Below are positions 1 to 13,600 of a stretch of 64,000 bases of DNA, one piece after another. Each line of letters opens with the position of its first letter. The first letter of the stretch is position 1. Under the pieces are notes generated by a model that saw only the letters and a program-made list of their open reading frames with translations, was not told the origin of the DNA and did no database searches. Both the position numbers and the translations under genes were made by a program. This DNA is from Gavia stellata (Eukaryota; Chordata; Aves; Gaviiformes; Gaviidae). The stretch is taken from NCBI RefSeq assembly GCF_030936135.1, contig NC_082603.1:25076880-25140879 (forward strand), written 5' to 3'.

Positions 1-3000
1 CTTCCAGTCCCATCTGCTGCGCTTGCTAAGCTACTCTCTGCAAGCCATTTTTCTAGTGGTTTGTCTGCTTTGGTTTTGAAAGTCACAGGCTTTAAGACAG
101 TCATTTGATAATTTTTTTTTTTCTCCAAGTGTCTGCAGCTTTGCTAGAACTGCAACCTACTTCTTGGACACTCAGGTCAAACTTCAGCCTTAAGCACCCA
201 ATAGTTGATTGACGTGATTTTAATAGCATTTTAGAATACAGTTGTTAAGTCAGGGGCAGTGAGATTTTTCTAAAGGAAAAAGGGAGCACGGGTCTCAATG
301 GCTCTAAACAGCTCCTGTCTCCGCATGTTGTCTTTTACACTTGGCGGTGAAACGCATTATCGAGTAGTGCCCGGAAAGTGGCTAACTGCGTTTGACACAC
401 GCCAACTCCCTGCCTCCACACTGGATAATTGCATTGTCAACTGTTCAGCAAAGTGGCAGGTGACACTGCAGCCGGATTGATTGTCCAAGTATGGAGGCTC
501 CCAAGACTGTCAGCCACCCAATCGATAGAGTTTACACAAGACACTGTGACTGCATCTGTAACTAATTTCAGTTTGAACCTCTCAAGATGCATCTGTCCCT
601 GTTTCCTGGCCTCTCTTCTTCTTTGCTTGCATCTTCTCCCTGGACGAGGAAGTTGCTTTCCCGCTGAAAGCCTGGCTTTATTTCTTGTTTTGGAGCTGGA
701 AGTGAAGAAATCAATGGTGTGTTTTGTGGTTTCAGAGTTGAGGGCATTACAGCACATGGCTAACTAGCAGCTCCAGTTTTTCAATCAATACGCTGATCAA
801 TTGATTAAATTAGCACTGATTTTTCTTTCTTCTTTCCAGCCTAGAAAAGAATTAGTTTGGGGGGAAGAAATATGGGTTTGGCCCGTGAAATTTAGCCCTT
901 GTTTTTTCCAGTCCTTGGCTGCCTTTCTCCCATGAATATAATCTCTGTGCTCATCATTATTTAAAGCAAACTGCATCGAGCCCCACTGCTGGCAGTGGCC
1001 CACTGTAAGCCAGGGTGTCACTTTCAGCTCTTCACCAGCCTTGCTGCTTCATGCTCGGCTGCCTTAGAAAAGTCATCCTCCAAGCTCTGCTGTGCTGCTT
1101 TATTATTGGCAAAGTTGCGACATTCCTGTGATCCCTGTCAGTGGTGTTTATTGATCCAGTGATGTGAATCTGCTTAGTGATTCAAGATTACTTTAATTCT
1201 CCCTCTTCCTTTTTTGTTTGTTTCCACCCTCTCCCCAGGGGAACAAAAGCTTTCAGATCCACCTTTCCCTGACTGTGGAAAATGAGCTGTAGCTGCAAAG
1301 ACCGTGGCTGTTGCTGCTGCTTTTGTACTTCAGCTCTGGGTTTTGAAGAGCAGCCTTTGAGATAGACATGAGACTGTTCTCACCTTAGTGCATCACGCCA
1401 GCGTGAGGCTCTAGGAGGTAGCCACGTGTGAATGGCCACACCAGGTCAGACCTTTGGTCCGAGTGTGTTTTCTGCGCTGCAGCCACAATCCACACTTGAT
1501 GGGTTATGGAGAGGCATAAAAGAAATCTCTGGAATACTCCTTGGTGCTGCAAGGGGTGGGGAAGCCTCTTCCCCCAGCCTTGCAGCAGCTGGCTCTTATC
1601 CTGTACAGCGGAGCTTGCTTGCCCTTTGTTCAGCATGCTGCTGTGAAATGATGTTAATGGTCATAAAATTATATGGCCCTTTTTTTAAAAGCAGCTGTTC
1701 CTCTGATCTGTTAGCAAAGATCACTATGTGTCCAAGATGCTGGTAAGCAGACAGGTCTCTGGCAGCCCATTTGTGCCTCTGTGGGAGCTAATAGTCAGCA
1801 TCAGATGGATGCATCTGCTATTTCAGGTGTATGCTGTAATGGCACAGCTGGGTGTCAGTTTTCCAGGTAAACCACTGTTTTGCTTGAAATGGATCTGGCT
1901 CCAGAGAAACGAAACCATTGTCCTGCAAGCGGCTTTTCACGGCCTCTGAATGTCACTTTTCCTGCAACAGGCTGGGAAAGTCACCAGAACTATTCTGTCC
2001 CTGTTTCTGCTAGAAAAAAATTGGGGAACAATTTCACTGTCCAAAAATGCAGCTGGGGAAGTGTTACAGATCTGCAGAAAGACTGCTGGTTCAGGATGGC
2101 CTCATCTCTGCCTTTCTCCTGTTTTTGAGAATCTTTGATGGCTTTCTCTTTCTTCCCAAACGCCTTTTAAAATAAAACTGTATCCATGCCATCTTGTCCT
2201 CTTAGTACTAGTTTGGGATACTTCAGCAGCTGATGAAATAAACCCAGTTTAGAGCCATTCTCGGGAAGTGTGTGTGAGGCCTGGCCGTGTGTCTGCATAA
2301 ACTACTTTTATTGCCTTCATTGTTTTTACTCTCCAAGAAGCCAACGAGTGACATTTCGTTAAGAAAATAGAGTGAACGTGCTGTAAAGGGAGGTTGTGCA
2401 GAAAGGGGTTACTGCGAAGAGTGTAATTAGCAAAGGCTACAGTTCTGGAGATTTACGACAGGCTTTTTTCTTCTTTCCTGAACACGTGTAAATTACCTGC
2501 AAGCAGAATGAATGCCTCTTCCCAGCCAAAACAGGCCCCAGTAGAGCTGCGTGACCCTGAGATGGATTTGGATTTAGACCCATTTACAGAACTTACACAA
2601 AATTCTGGATTTCTAAAATACTTCTGATAGATTTGACATACCCCCACCTTCCTTGAGGGCCAAAGAGGAGAGACACTAGTTATGCAGATGAGTTTGATCC
2701 TCTGCGTGAGCAGCATCTGGTAGCTGCATTCATAATGGTGGTGCAAATAATACTACTAACATCTTAGTTTCATTCTTCAGTCTTATTTGGAGTGATAATT
2801 AAATATATACAGAATGGCTGGCTGCTGAAACTGACTTACCTGCCCAGATAGGAGTTGAGCAGAGATGGGGCACAGTAGGTCTGTGTTTTCCTACCTATGC
2901 TGATGAAATTCGGCTGTGGTCTTTTGGGTCTGCGCTGGTCTGATTGTCTTACCTTCCTACTCCCGATACTGCCCGTCTCCATGTGAGCTCATGCCTGCGC

Positions 3001-6000
3001 AGGAGCCAGCAGTGCTGCCAGCACCTGAAGCAGCATATGTTGTTACTTTGACCATCTGCCACTGAATGTGATGGAGAAAAGGAGGGATTTAAATGTGAGG
3101 CCCTTTTATCTGTTCTGTGAATCTGCTTATATATCATGTTAATGACTCTCAATCTTAGCTTGAGCCACGACTCACTTGAGAGATGTTGAGATGACCGGTC
3201 ATTGCAGGGGATTGCACAAAGGAAGTGAGATTTGAGAAGCAGTGCAGAGGTCAGAGAGGATGCTTAGGCATAGGGGTCAGCTTAGGAGAAACCAAAGTGC
3301 TATGAAAACTTATGGAAAGGGGAAGAAAAGGATTTCTGATTAAATTTATCTCCCGCCATTATCAATAGGCACACTGAAGAAAGTGGGAAGTGTCTTCCAG
3401 TCTCCTTCAAGCTCAGCTGATTCCTGTAGCCTGCCAGTGCCTGCAGCCTGGCGGCAGCGAAGAGGCATGCAAATTTTTTTCTGCTTTTCAGAGCTCTGCG
3501 TGGGTGTTTCAGAAACACTGTTGCTTGTGTAGAGTACCTAAATTTTTCAGAAACTACCTCGAATTGGTGCTCAGGTAGACTGCTCCGAGGCCAGCCCAAG
3601 CAAAGCTATGTACACAGTACTGGAGGGTGGCGGGCGCTCTAGGTAAGTGATCTTGATAGGTACATTCTGATTGATGGGGGAGTTTGTCTCCCGAACTGTC
3701 ACAGGGTTTATAGAGGTGCCACTCAATAGCAGTGCTGGAATTGCTTGTCAGAGCACCTGGCTACAAGAGCAATGGGGATTGGAGACAGAGCTGTAACTTT
3801 GTTTTTTCTCTGCTTAATGGCCCCAGCGTCTGACCTGGCTGCTCACTCCTGTTTGTCTGGACCTTAAGGAGGCAGCTGGGATTAAGACTGTCAGAGGATT
3901 GTGCTGCTTTAGCATCGGGAGGCTAATTGTATTGGGGCTGGCAGTGTATGACGAGCAGTTGCCTCCTACCAAATGCACAGCAAGAGCAAAAAATCCTTCA
4001 ACAAGGAAAGGGAAAGATAGAGGAGAGTCTGCATTTTGGTTTGTTCTTTTTTTCATCTGAAAGCAGCATTTTCAAATTCACATGTGGAATTATGTTCTTC
4101 AGGCCTTAGGTGACTCTCCTTGTAAGATTCGCAGCTGCTCCTGTGAATAACAGCCTCAGGATCATGTCTCTTGTGAATTCCTAGGTCAAACTCACAACTT
4201 AACATTCCCTTGTCGGATTTCACTTTATTAACACGATGGGATAAAGTTCTGGTCCTGAGCATTGACCTCTGGGTAGGGGCGTTGGCTTTAGAGGTCTACT
4301 CTAGGCAGCTTTGCTGACGGCTGTGAATTACTGTGTGACCTTCAGAAGCTGAGCCTTGCTGGAGGAGCCCTTCCCCATTCCCAATGCATGCTATTGAATT
4401 GCAAATCACCCGAGTGTAGTGGTAGGGGGTCTTCTGGAAGCTCCCATTCTCCTCTAGTGGGTCCAAAACAATGCTGTTGTAAAGGCTGTTTTATTCTGCT
4501 CGACGCCCTCTGTGCTCCATTTCACATTTTCCTTGCTCCTGGATGGCAGCACACGCCGCCGGCAGGAGCTGGAAGTTGTGAGCCTTCTTTACACTTGGGC
4601 TGAGTTAGAGAGAAGCAGGTGTGATCCTATCAGGCCTTCCTTGCATTTAGTGGTCCTCTTAATCCATTTATAACAGCACTTGTCCAGAAATCTGGTTTGA
4701 ATGAGCCTGAGATGAATGAATAATGTCAAGCAGTTCAGACGTCAAATATTTGAACAGCTGCGTGGGTGTTTTCACTGGCTTTGTGCATGGAAGCAACCCC
4801 AGGAAGTTAGACAAGGAGGGTCAGGTCGAAATTGTGGCACCAAACCCCAGCCCACTGGAACTGGCCTCAAAATTCGTCCCTGCTGCAGATGAAGGGGCGT
4901 TAGGATGCTGGTGGCAGGCCGTTCACTCCGCAGGTGATGCTGGACAGAGCTTTGCATGCTGTTCTTTGGTGTTCTCTTCCATGCAGTGGCAGTACTGGGA
5001 TTTATAGACCTTTTGATTCCCATCGGAAACATATTTTGTGGATTTTTTTTTTCCTTTTTTTTTAAAGCAGCCTCTGAAGTCCTAAAACTGATAGCACAGC
5101 TTATATTCAGAATCTTTTCTGGGTACACGGAGGTTACTTTGTTTAGCATACAGTTTCTGAATCAGTTTGGTTTTTTTTTTTTACCGTGTTGCAATGGATT
5201 GCGCTTGGTCATGTTCAAAAAAAAAACCCCAAAATCCATTATTTGGTGAAGATCTGAGAGTTGGGTCACCTTATTGCAGCTTCCTTTAGGCCCTGGCCTG
5301 GGAGTCTTGTTTTGATCAGAAAAGAAAATTTGCCCTTCTCCTGCCCCTCATCTTAACCTATGAACTTCTCGGCTATGCTCTCCTCTCTGACTGAAACGCT
5401 GTGTCAGATCATCCCAGTGTGTGTCTGTCATCATAACACATAGTGTCCAAACCCTTCCTCTGTATCCTCCCTGTGTAGGGGGGGGTGGGACTCTGTTGGG
5501 AATGCAGTGGTTCCTATTATAGAGCTACATTCAGCAAAAGGTCTGTGGAATCTTTTCCTTACAGACTTAAAAGGGATTTTCTTAAGTACAAAGGTTTTGA
5601 GAGCAAGGACACCAGGATTCTGAAGTCAAGGTGCCTTAATATTTGTAAATCGTATCATAGCAAGCAGATCTTCTTTTCTTAAGCTCTAAGCATAAACCAC
5701 TACTTGGCTTGAGTCACTTGGAAACAAAATTGATGGAAAGGTGCGTGTTTGCTGTGTGCTTGGCATCCTTGCAGAAAAAGGGACACAGGGAGCAGTCCCA
5801 CTCGCTTTCACTCTTTTGGACACCTCTACCCCCCACCAAGGCACTTGCTCGAAGTATTCATTGTCTGACTAATGTTCAGATCACCTCTGGGACTGGCCAA
5901 GTCACAGCTCCAGCTTTGCATGATTTGTGTTTCCCACAGCTACAAGAAAAATTAAGACCTGTGTGTCTGAAGTTTATGGCCTTTGAGAAGTGATGGGCTA

Positions 6001-7574
6001 AAGTAATGCCAGGTGCAGGGGATGGTGTTACTACAGGTTAAATGCCATACCTGTAAATTACCACCCCGTTGCCCACTGCGACCTCTAAGGCAGCTTTGAA
6101 AGGCTGTCCAGCTTCTTTGACAGGTCTCTCTTACTCCTCTAAATCTTCTCCCAAATATTGTGATGAACTGAAGGATTCAAGATATACTAGATGAGCCATT
6201 GCAGTAAGAGAAGGCAGCTCGTGACATGTGTTGGCTGGCAGACTGCAGGCAGTAGGTGAAACACTTTATAAGGGATCTGCTGGAAGAGGGCTGCCCCAGT
6301 GACACCACAGAGCTGACCTACAAGCCTGGATGGCTCCTGCAGCACCTGGCGCAGGCAGTGGATGCTGCATTGTCAATGCTAGTTTTGTTACCTCTGCTGA
6401 AAATTAAGACTGGCAATTACTTTGAAGTAAAAGGTAGTTTATGCTTCTAGGGAAAGGTTAGTCTTAAAATCATTGTCATGCTATGGTTATCACTCGTTAA
6501 GGTCCTTCTTTATATTCAGGGAAGAGAAATATCAAATCCATATAAACAAATTTTATTGGGGGCTTAATGAATCAGTGAGGGCATACATTCCTAGAGAGCG
6601 ACAGTGAAGAACCGTGTCTGCGTGCTATCCTTGGAACTGAGACCTTCGCCTTGCCCTGCTCTCTGCACAGATGCAGACTGTTGGAAATATAGCTCACTCT
6701 TCTGGGCTGGGAAAGTGCAAGTTTGCTGTTGACAGCACAAGCTTGTGTAAGTGTGCTGGTGAGAGCCCAGTGGGATGAACAGACTCAGACATCCGTAGCA
6801 CTAAAACAGCTACCCTAACACTTGGGAATGTCCTCGTTCTTCAGACATGCACCTTACAGTCAATGCTTCTACATCAATTTTAACGTGTCTTCTGCACTTA
6901 GAACCACGTTCACAGTGCAGAAATGTACCACTTTTGGGGCATTTGTGCAAAGCCAAGGCTACCTCTACCTTACTCTTTCAGTGTTTGCCAGTGGAATGTA
7001 CTCCCTGATCTATCCACAGACAGGTCACCAGCCATCTGGATGTGCCAGGTCCTTCAGGCTCTAGCGGTACCTTCTGCCTGTGAGCCAGCTGTCCAGGTCT
7101 GCTGTCTCGACAGTGGGATGCTAAGTGAAAGAGCCTACCGGAGGCAGCTAGAGCGAGCGAATTTCTATCTATGTAGCTTATGTCTCCAAACAGATTAGAT
7201 CTGCTGCAGAATTGAACACAAATGAGAATCTTGTACCACCCTAGGATTCAGGAGATCTTTGCTTAATTTCCAGTCTTGTGGGAGACAGCATGTCCAGTGT
7301 TAGATCGCATAAAGAGTAAATACATGTCTTCCTTAGTTTCCATTAATAAACCTTAGGCAGCAAATACCATAAAATCCAGCATCCGTTTCTGTGAGTGTTT
7401 TCTGTGCAATCTTCAGAAAATTGTCCTTCTGCAGTCTTTAGAGATGGTATCTTTTGTGAGGCTGTTAAGAGTAAAGGACAGCCTGCAGACTGCTGCTGTC
7501 CTACCATCCTTAGGACATGTCCTTCACTTTGTCTCCCATTCAAATACTCATCCACATGTTTTGTTTTCTTTCAG
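1..7574 (+). other. RNF220: RNF220 intron (5' end outside window)
   Basis: No coding exon is supported. The only recognisable element is a possible old LINE remnant near 1,428-1,500. There are A/T homopolymer runs near 111-123, 5,042-5,064, 5,168-5,182 and 5,217-5,226. The rest is unremarkable intronic DNA. Confidence 0.6.
1428..1500 (+). mobile_element. Possible ancient LINE (CR1/L3-type) remnant
   Basis: A short stretch around ggccacaccaggtcagacc followed by tttggtcc resembles, from memory, the widespread amniote CR1/L3-type 3' consensus reading roughly ggccatactgggtcagacc and then aaaggtcc. It is short and diverged and could be chance. Confidence 0.35.
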
Positions 7575-7671
7575 GTTCTGGGTTTATCATGTGCAGCGGC
7601 AAGGAGAATCCAGACAGCGACGCTGACCTGGATGTGGATGGGGATGACACACTTGAATACGGGAAACCACA
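7575..7671 (+). CDS. RNF220: RNF220 coding exon a (acidic region)
   Basis: The acceptor is ...tctttcag|gt and the donor ccaca|gtatcg. It encodes [19 protein letters not shown] and then [12 protein letters not shown], with the Gln codon split across the donor. It opens in phase with two codon bases, so the preceding exon outside the window must end with one. Confidence 0.95.
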
Positions 7672-10600
7672 GTATCGTTTTTGAAAGGCTCTCACTGAGA
7701 GGGAACCTGGAGTTGCATCTTCAGCTAGTTTTCATACAGCACTGCCCTGGCTCATGGTGGATAATCTGTGTCCAGTCCTACTGGAAATGGCACTGTCTTC
7801 CCCAGTTCCCATGTTATTTGAACTAGGAGGGATTCCCAGTTGCTGCCTTTGAGATCCTTCTGTTGATGCAGCACTACTTCAGACCCAGTTGGTGAAGTCT
7901 GTAGGAGACATTGCAGGAGATCAAAGTTAGTGTTTAGTTAGTGTGAAGCAATCTCTTGACTCCATCCAGGTTTCTTCCATATGGATAGCTTTTCCTGCTT
8001 CATGGGTAGGAATTGAGTTTATTTCCCACAAGAAACCCCTTTGTTTTCAGGGGTTTTGTGCAGTAAACATTTCCAGCACTGTTTACCTGCCACTTGGAGG
8101 GACTGAATTTTTTCCTTTCATTAGCCAGTTCATGGGCAGAACTATCGTTAAGGGCAGTTTTTGGGAACTTCTCCATCTGGGAGCCAGGCTTTTTGGACAC
8201 AGCTCTGGGAGAGCTGTGGGCAGACTTCTGCCCTACGGCAGCTGTACAGCCATCAAGGAGGAGTTCCTGCAAGGGTATTAGGCAGACATTGACTTAGCTG
8301 TGATGAGGGGGAATGTATAGCTATAGAATTAGATTTTATTGAAATCTGTACCAGCCTTTAAGACTGAAGCGCCAACCCTTAGCTGGTAAAAGACCTCTGT
8401 ACCTCAAACAGAAATAGTGGAATTACGCAAGGCTTGCAGAGGTTGAGGAATTGGTTTTCCCCTTCTAAGAGGCTGTGGCGTCGTGTTGCTGTCAAAAGAC
8501 TTTCCTATTTCTTTCCACCTAAAACAAAACTTTAATCTAGGATTTAAAAGCAAGCCCCTCCATGGATACCAGCCCCTCTTCTTTTGAGGTGTTCCCAGTT
8601 GGACTGAATTTGTTCTGTATCCTGGATAGTGTCCCAACCATCTCAAAAGCCTTTCCACTGTCTGCAGCAAGGCTGTACATTCCTTAACCCCTTGTGCTCA
8701 GGTACACAGAGGCAGACGTTATCCCTTGCACTGGGGAAGAGCCAGGTGAAGCCAAAGAGAGGGAGGCGCTCCGAGGTGCTGTTTTAAAGTAAGTACTGTG
8801 CCTTTCTAATTTGCTTTCATTACTTTTGGGGAATCTCAATTTGTGGAAAATACCCATTGACTTGAGTGCAAGGGTCACAACAAGACACTTACAGAGAAGC
8901 ATAGTGTGACAGGTGGGTCTCCATTTCTACCCGTGCAGACTCATAAAGCCTCCCTTAACCACCCCACTGTCCAGCCAGTGCCGTCTTCTCCCTGAACAGA
9001 GCTGGACAGAAGATGAATTCTTAGTGCTGTACTAAGGCCTTATGCATCATCTTGCTTCACGATGAAATGTGGCCTCTTAGTAGTAGTATAATGTGATGCC
9101 ATCTGAATCTTGTTTGGCACATTAGGAGCCTCGCATCTGAGGTACAATTTCATTGCATCCCATTACATGTTGTGGGGATACGCAAATTAATCCTTCTGCC
9201 TTCGGCTCTGGAGTTGGGGCTTGTCAGGGCAGGATGTGTGCTCTGCCTGCATACATATGTGGAGAATGTAGGCAGCCAGCATTCAGGGCACTTGGGGAGG
9301 CATTTCAGGCAAATAAAATGAGTCTTAACAGGGAGGTAGGATTGCTTTCTAAGCCCTCTGCCCTGCATAAAACAGGGCTTAAATTACCCCTCTATCTCTT
9401 TCACTGAGTGATCCTGTGAGGTCAAGGTTGAAGTGATTGACAGAGCAGTGAAATGAAGTTTTCTTACTCCTTAGCCTGTCACAAACACTAGTTCAAAATT
9501 AGGTTCCACTCCATAGAAAAGTGGCATTTGCCACACTGGAGCCAAACCATTGGTCTGTCCAATACTTTGCTAACCGTGCTAGTCCTTAGGCAGGGCCTCA
9601 AAGATGCTGAAGTTCCTTCGCAGCCAGGAAAGTGGTATTGTAGCAGGAGGATATTAGGGTATCCCTAATCAGTGGCTGTGGACACTTAGTGCTTGGTGAG
9701 ACAACTGAGGACCTGAGGCCAGGAGACCCAGTTCCTTCATGTGATTTGCACCTAACATGTTGTTTTGCTGTTTGGGCAAGGTCCATGCACATCTCCTGGG
9801 CTTGTTTGCCCATCTGTAAAACAGGAGAGATGATATTGCTTCTAAAAGCACTTTGAAATTCTGGCAAGTTTCTGTAGAAATGTAGTAGGGTAGCTGATGC
9901 CCTGAAGCATGAGCCTCTGTTACCATTTGAGTGCAACTGTCTTAGCCCATAGAGCTAAAATGTTATACAGTCACAGGTGTACAGCCTGCTCAGAAGATTC
10001 CTTTCTCTTACAGTGTGTGTTACTGGCTTGCAAGAGAATGGACAGGGTTAGTTGTCTGTACTTCAGCGCTGTTGTTCTTCACATGGGAAGATGGAAAAGA
10101 TGGGGCTTGTGAAGGTGTAAAGTTACTCTTAAAGGGAGAAGCTATTGCAACACAGAGGATTTCTATTCCTGAGTAAGGTTTTCATCTTTGAAACTGTGTA
10201 TTCAAAAATGAGCCTTAGGTCACAGGTGCTGTTTGAATCCCAAGCCTTCAGTCAGCATCACAACCCCAGTGTGATTCAGCAGAGGTCACAGCTAGAAGCA
10301 CAGGTTGGGAGAACGCTAGTGGAAATGTGGACTAGCACAAAAACACCTCCTGCAGCCGCTCACATTTTGAAGCCTAGACTGATGGATAGAAGTACTGAGA
10401 GACAAGTGGTGGGTGGAAGGGGTAGCTTTTCCTGGGTAGCAAAATTTTCCGTATTCAACCTTTAGCATTCTGACCTTTTCTCTTTTAGTGGTGGCACACC
10501 CAGTACTCGAATAACACCGGAGTTTTCTAAATGGGCCAGCGACGGTGAGTGTTGAACTTGTAAATTATTGATTTGTATGCTATAGGAGGGCAGATAGATA

Positions 10601-13600
10601 TTCCACATCTTCTGATTGCCAGTAATTAGGCAAATGGTAGTTACAAACGCTCTTGCACAGTACCAGCAGATATGCATGCACATACAATCACACCATCTTT
10701 TTGAAACTTTATAACTGTAGTCAGTGGCAGCTGGGGGAGTTCCCAAAAATGCAACCTTAACTGGTATGGTGATAAGAGATAGGGGTTGGATCGACTTGCT
10801 GTCGTGTCACTAAAAGACAAACTGCTGTATCACAGAGGGAGCCATTGGTGCGTGACTGTGTAATGGTGGTGTTCAGCTGCTGGCGGTTTAAACTGTGGCA
10901 CCTGTTGCTTGGGGGTTTTTCAGCTGCTTTCTTATCATCTTCCCTTCTTTAGAAGGGTATGCTAGAGACTTGTATCATGATCTGTTGGGTAGGTCTTGTC
11001 CTTGCTGGCACCTGTATGGCAAGAAAAGCCTGCAGCTCTGAAGCCTGCACCTTTAGAGTGGGAACTCTAGGATCTGTCCTACTTCATGACCTGTAGTTGA
11101 GACTCCAGAGCAAACGAGTGAATGTGAAATTGTACCTTTGCATGCATTATTTAAAAGCTCATAGCATTAAGCAGGGGCGGGGGGGTGTTAAACCCATTCG
11201 ACTGCTGGGTTTTTTTATTTAATGCCAGCAGCACTGGAAGTGTAAGCAGCAACCTAGTGGAAATATGAAAATAATAAAATGTGGCGCTTTCCAGCTGGAG
11301 ATGCCAAATCCATTTCCAGAGCTGGTCAGTGCTGCTTCAACTCCCTTAGGAAGGAAACTGAAGCTCAGTGACCTGAAGAGACTTGTCCCAATGATTTTGT
11401 TCCCTGTTCCATTACTGTAATGCTTTGGGCATTCGATTCCCAGTCTTGAAAGTACCTACAAGACAACTGCTTGCCAGTGGGAGAGGGGTGGGTAGAACCA
11501 GTTTTGCCAAGGGCATGATGATTAAATGGAAAACATAGGATATCTATCGCAGGCATTTTCTTCTGTGGGATAGGCAATCACATTTATTTTCTGTGATGTA
11601 GGAGCACTCGCTTGTAGGTGTGTTCAGCTTCAGTAACTACAGCCATAGAGGTGATGAGGAAGCAGCTCTGACACTTGCTATGAGCTGTTTTCTTCATACC
11701 TTTTACCTGAAACTGTGGTGCTGACCCTACAGCTCAGGGGCTGGCCCTAGGACAGTTCATCTGGCTCATCTGGAAAAGGAAAGGCTGAGGGACTTGGGTC
11801 TTCTTAGTCTGGAGAAGAGAAGTCTTAGGGGGGATCTTATTAATGCGTATAAATACTTAAGTGGTAGGTGCCAGGAGGACAGGGCCAGTCTTTTTTCAGT
11901 GGTGCCCAGTGACAGGACAAGAGGTGACGGGCGCAAATTTGGTCATAGGAAGTTCCATCTAAACATGAAGAGGAACTTCTTTACTTTGAGGGTGGTAGAG
12001 CACTGGAACAGGCTGCCCAGCGAGGTTGTGGAATCTCCTTCTCTGGAGATACTCAAAACTCGCCTGGACGCATTCCTGTGCAATCTGCTCTAGGTGAACC
12101 TGCTCTGGCGGGGGGTTTGGACTAGATGATGTCTAGAGGTCCCTTCCAACCCCTATCATTCTGTGATTTTGTGATCTCCAACTGGTATCTCGCATCCCTT
12201 CCAGTGCTGGGAGGATCCATGGGACTGCTGGTAAAGGAGAGCTATGAGCAGACTGTTCTGTCATACTAGTTACCTGGCATATATTTTTCTCCCCATCTGT
12301 GTGTGAGGGGTCTCGGAAAAAGGGAGAAGCTGACAGCAGGGTCTGGGCTGGGTGGATTTGCTCCAGATCCACCTTCCTGGAAGTATACTTTGGCGTGGCA
12401 GCTGCATCAAACCTTTCCTAATTAAATCCTGGCTTAAACAACTGCAACATCTGCAAGGGTCAGTCAGTATCTTCAGCCCCGAATCATAGAAGTGTGCTGT
12501 ACAGAGAGAGGCCTTCCTGACAGACAGGGACACGTAGCATTGGTCTCTTCTCTCTCTTTCCGAGAATCGGCATGAAAATGACTCATCGGGGTCCTCTGCT
12601 TCTGAAACTATAACTCACTCAGACTATTTCATTGCAATGATCAAATGTTCTCATACTAATTTGTCTGTTCTTCCCTCAACAGAAATGCCCTCAACGAGTA
12701 ATGGTGAAAGCAGTAAACAGGAGACCATGCAGAAGACCTGTAAGAACAGTGACATTGAAAAGTGAGTGTAAAGTGCATAGCTTTCATTTTTCTTGTTTTA
12801 AGGAACCATAGTGTCCCATGTGGTGTTCCTAGAAGCAGTGCTAGTCTGAGGGTAGGCATATTTGAGAATGGAAGTTGTGCTCCAACATGAAGCCTGGACT
12901 TGGAGCTATTGGTGTCCTGACTTGCCGCTGCTGTGTCTACCGAGGGCGTATGGAGAGTTCTCCCCCAGATATCTGCATGGGCAGGTACCCAGTGACGAGG
13001 AATTGAGTGCGGCTTCCAAAGGGCTTCTCCACTGCAAATTGCCTTCTTTTAAAATATGTAAATAGAGATACACATCCTTTCTACCATATTATAGTTATGG
13101 TAGATTTTCAAGTATGTTGTGTGGTACATAGAGCTGGGACTTTGGACGGGAGGTGAAGATTCAAACCCACTTTAACCTGACAAAAGTAATTGGCTTGTCA
13201 AGCTGTACTTTGATTTTATTTTTTTTATTCCCCCTGCACGATTTCTGCTATCAATGTATCATGGGGTCCTGCTTTTACTGGAGAAGTTACGTTCTCGTTG
13301 CATCTTGGTTTTTGAGGGCAGTCCTTCACATGGTCTCTATTCTGTTTTCTCCATGGTACCTGCATGTTCCAGCCTCCATCTCTCCAGCAAAAGGGAATTC
13401 CAGCAGCCCTGTAACTTGGCAGAAGCCTCACTGGGAGAATTTTTCTCTTTAAGATCCGGATTTCACCTTTGTATGGCTGCTAATGGAAAAAATATCCCAG
13501 TTCCTGAGTTTTTTGCCTGCAGCCCTTCCAGTTGATTCAGAAGTTTTAAGTCCCAGTGTTTGAATATACAATAGTGCAGGCGCTCCTGGCCGTCTCCTGT

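Noticed and set aside
11794..12093. 99-codon frame looking like a protein gene
   Set aside because: It is part of the CR1 LINE 3' end, not a host gene.
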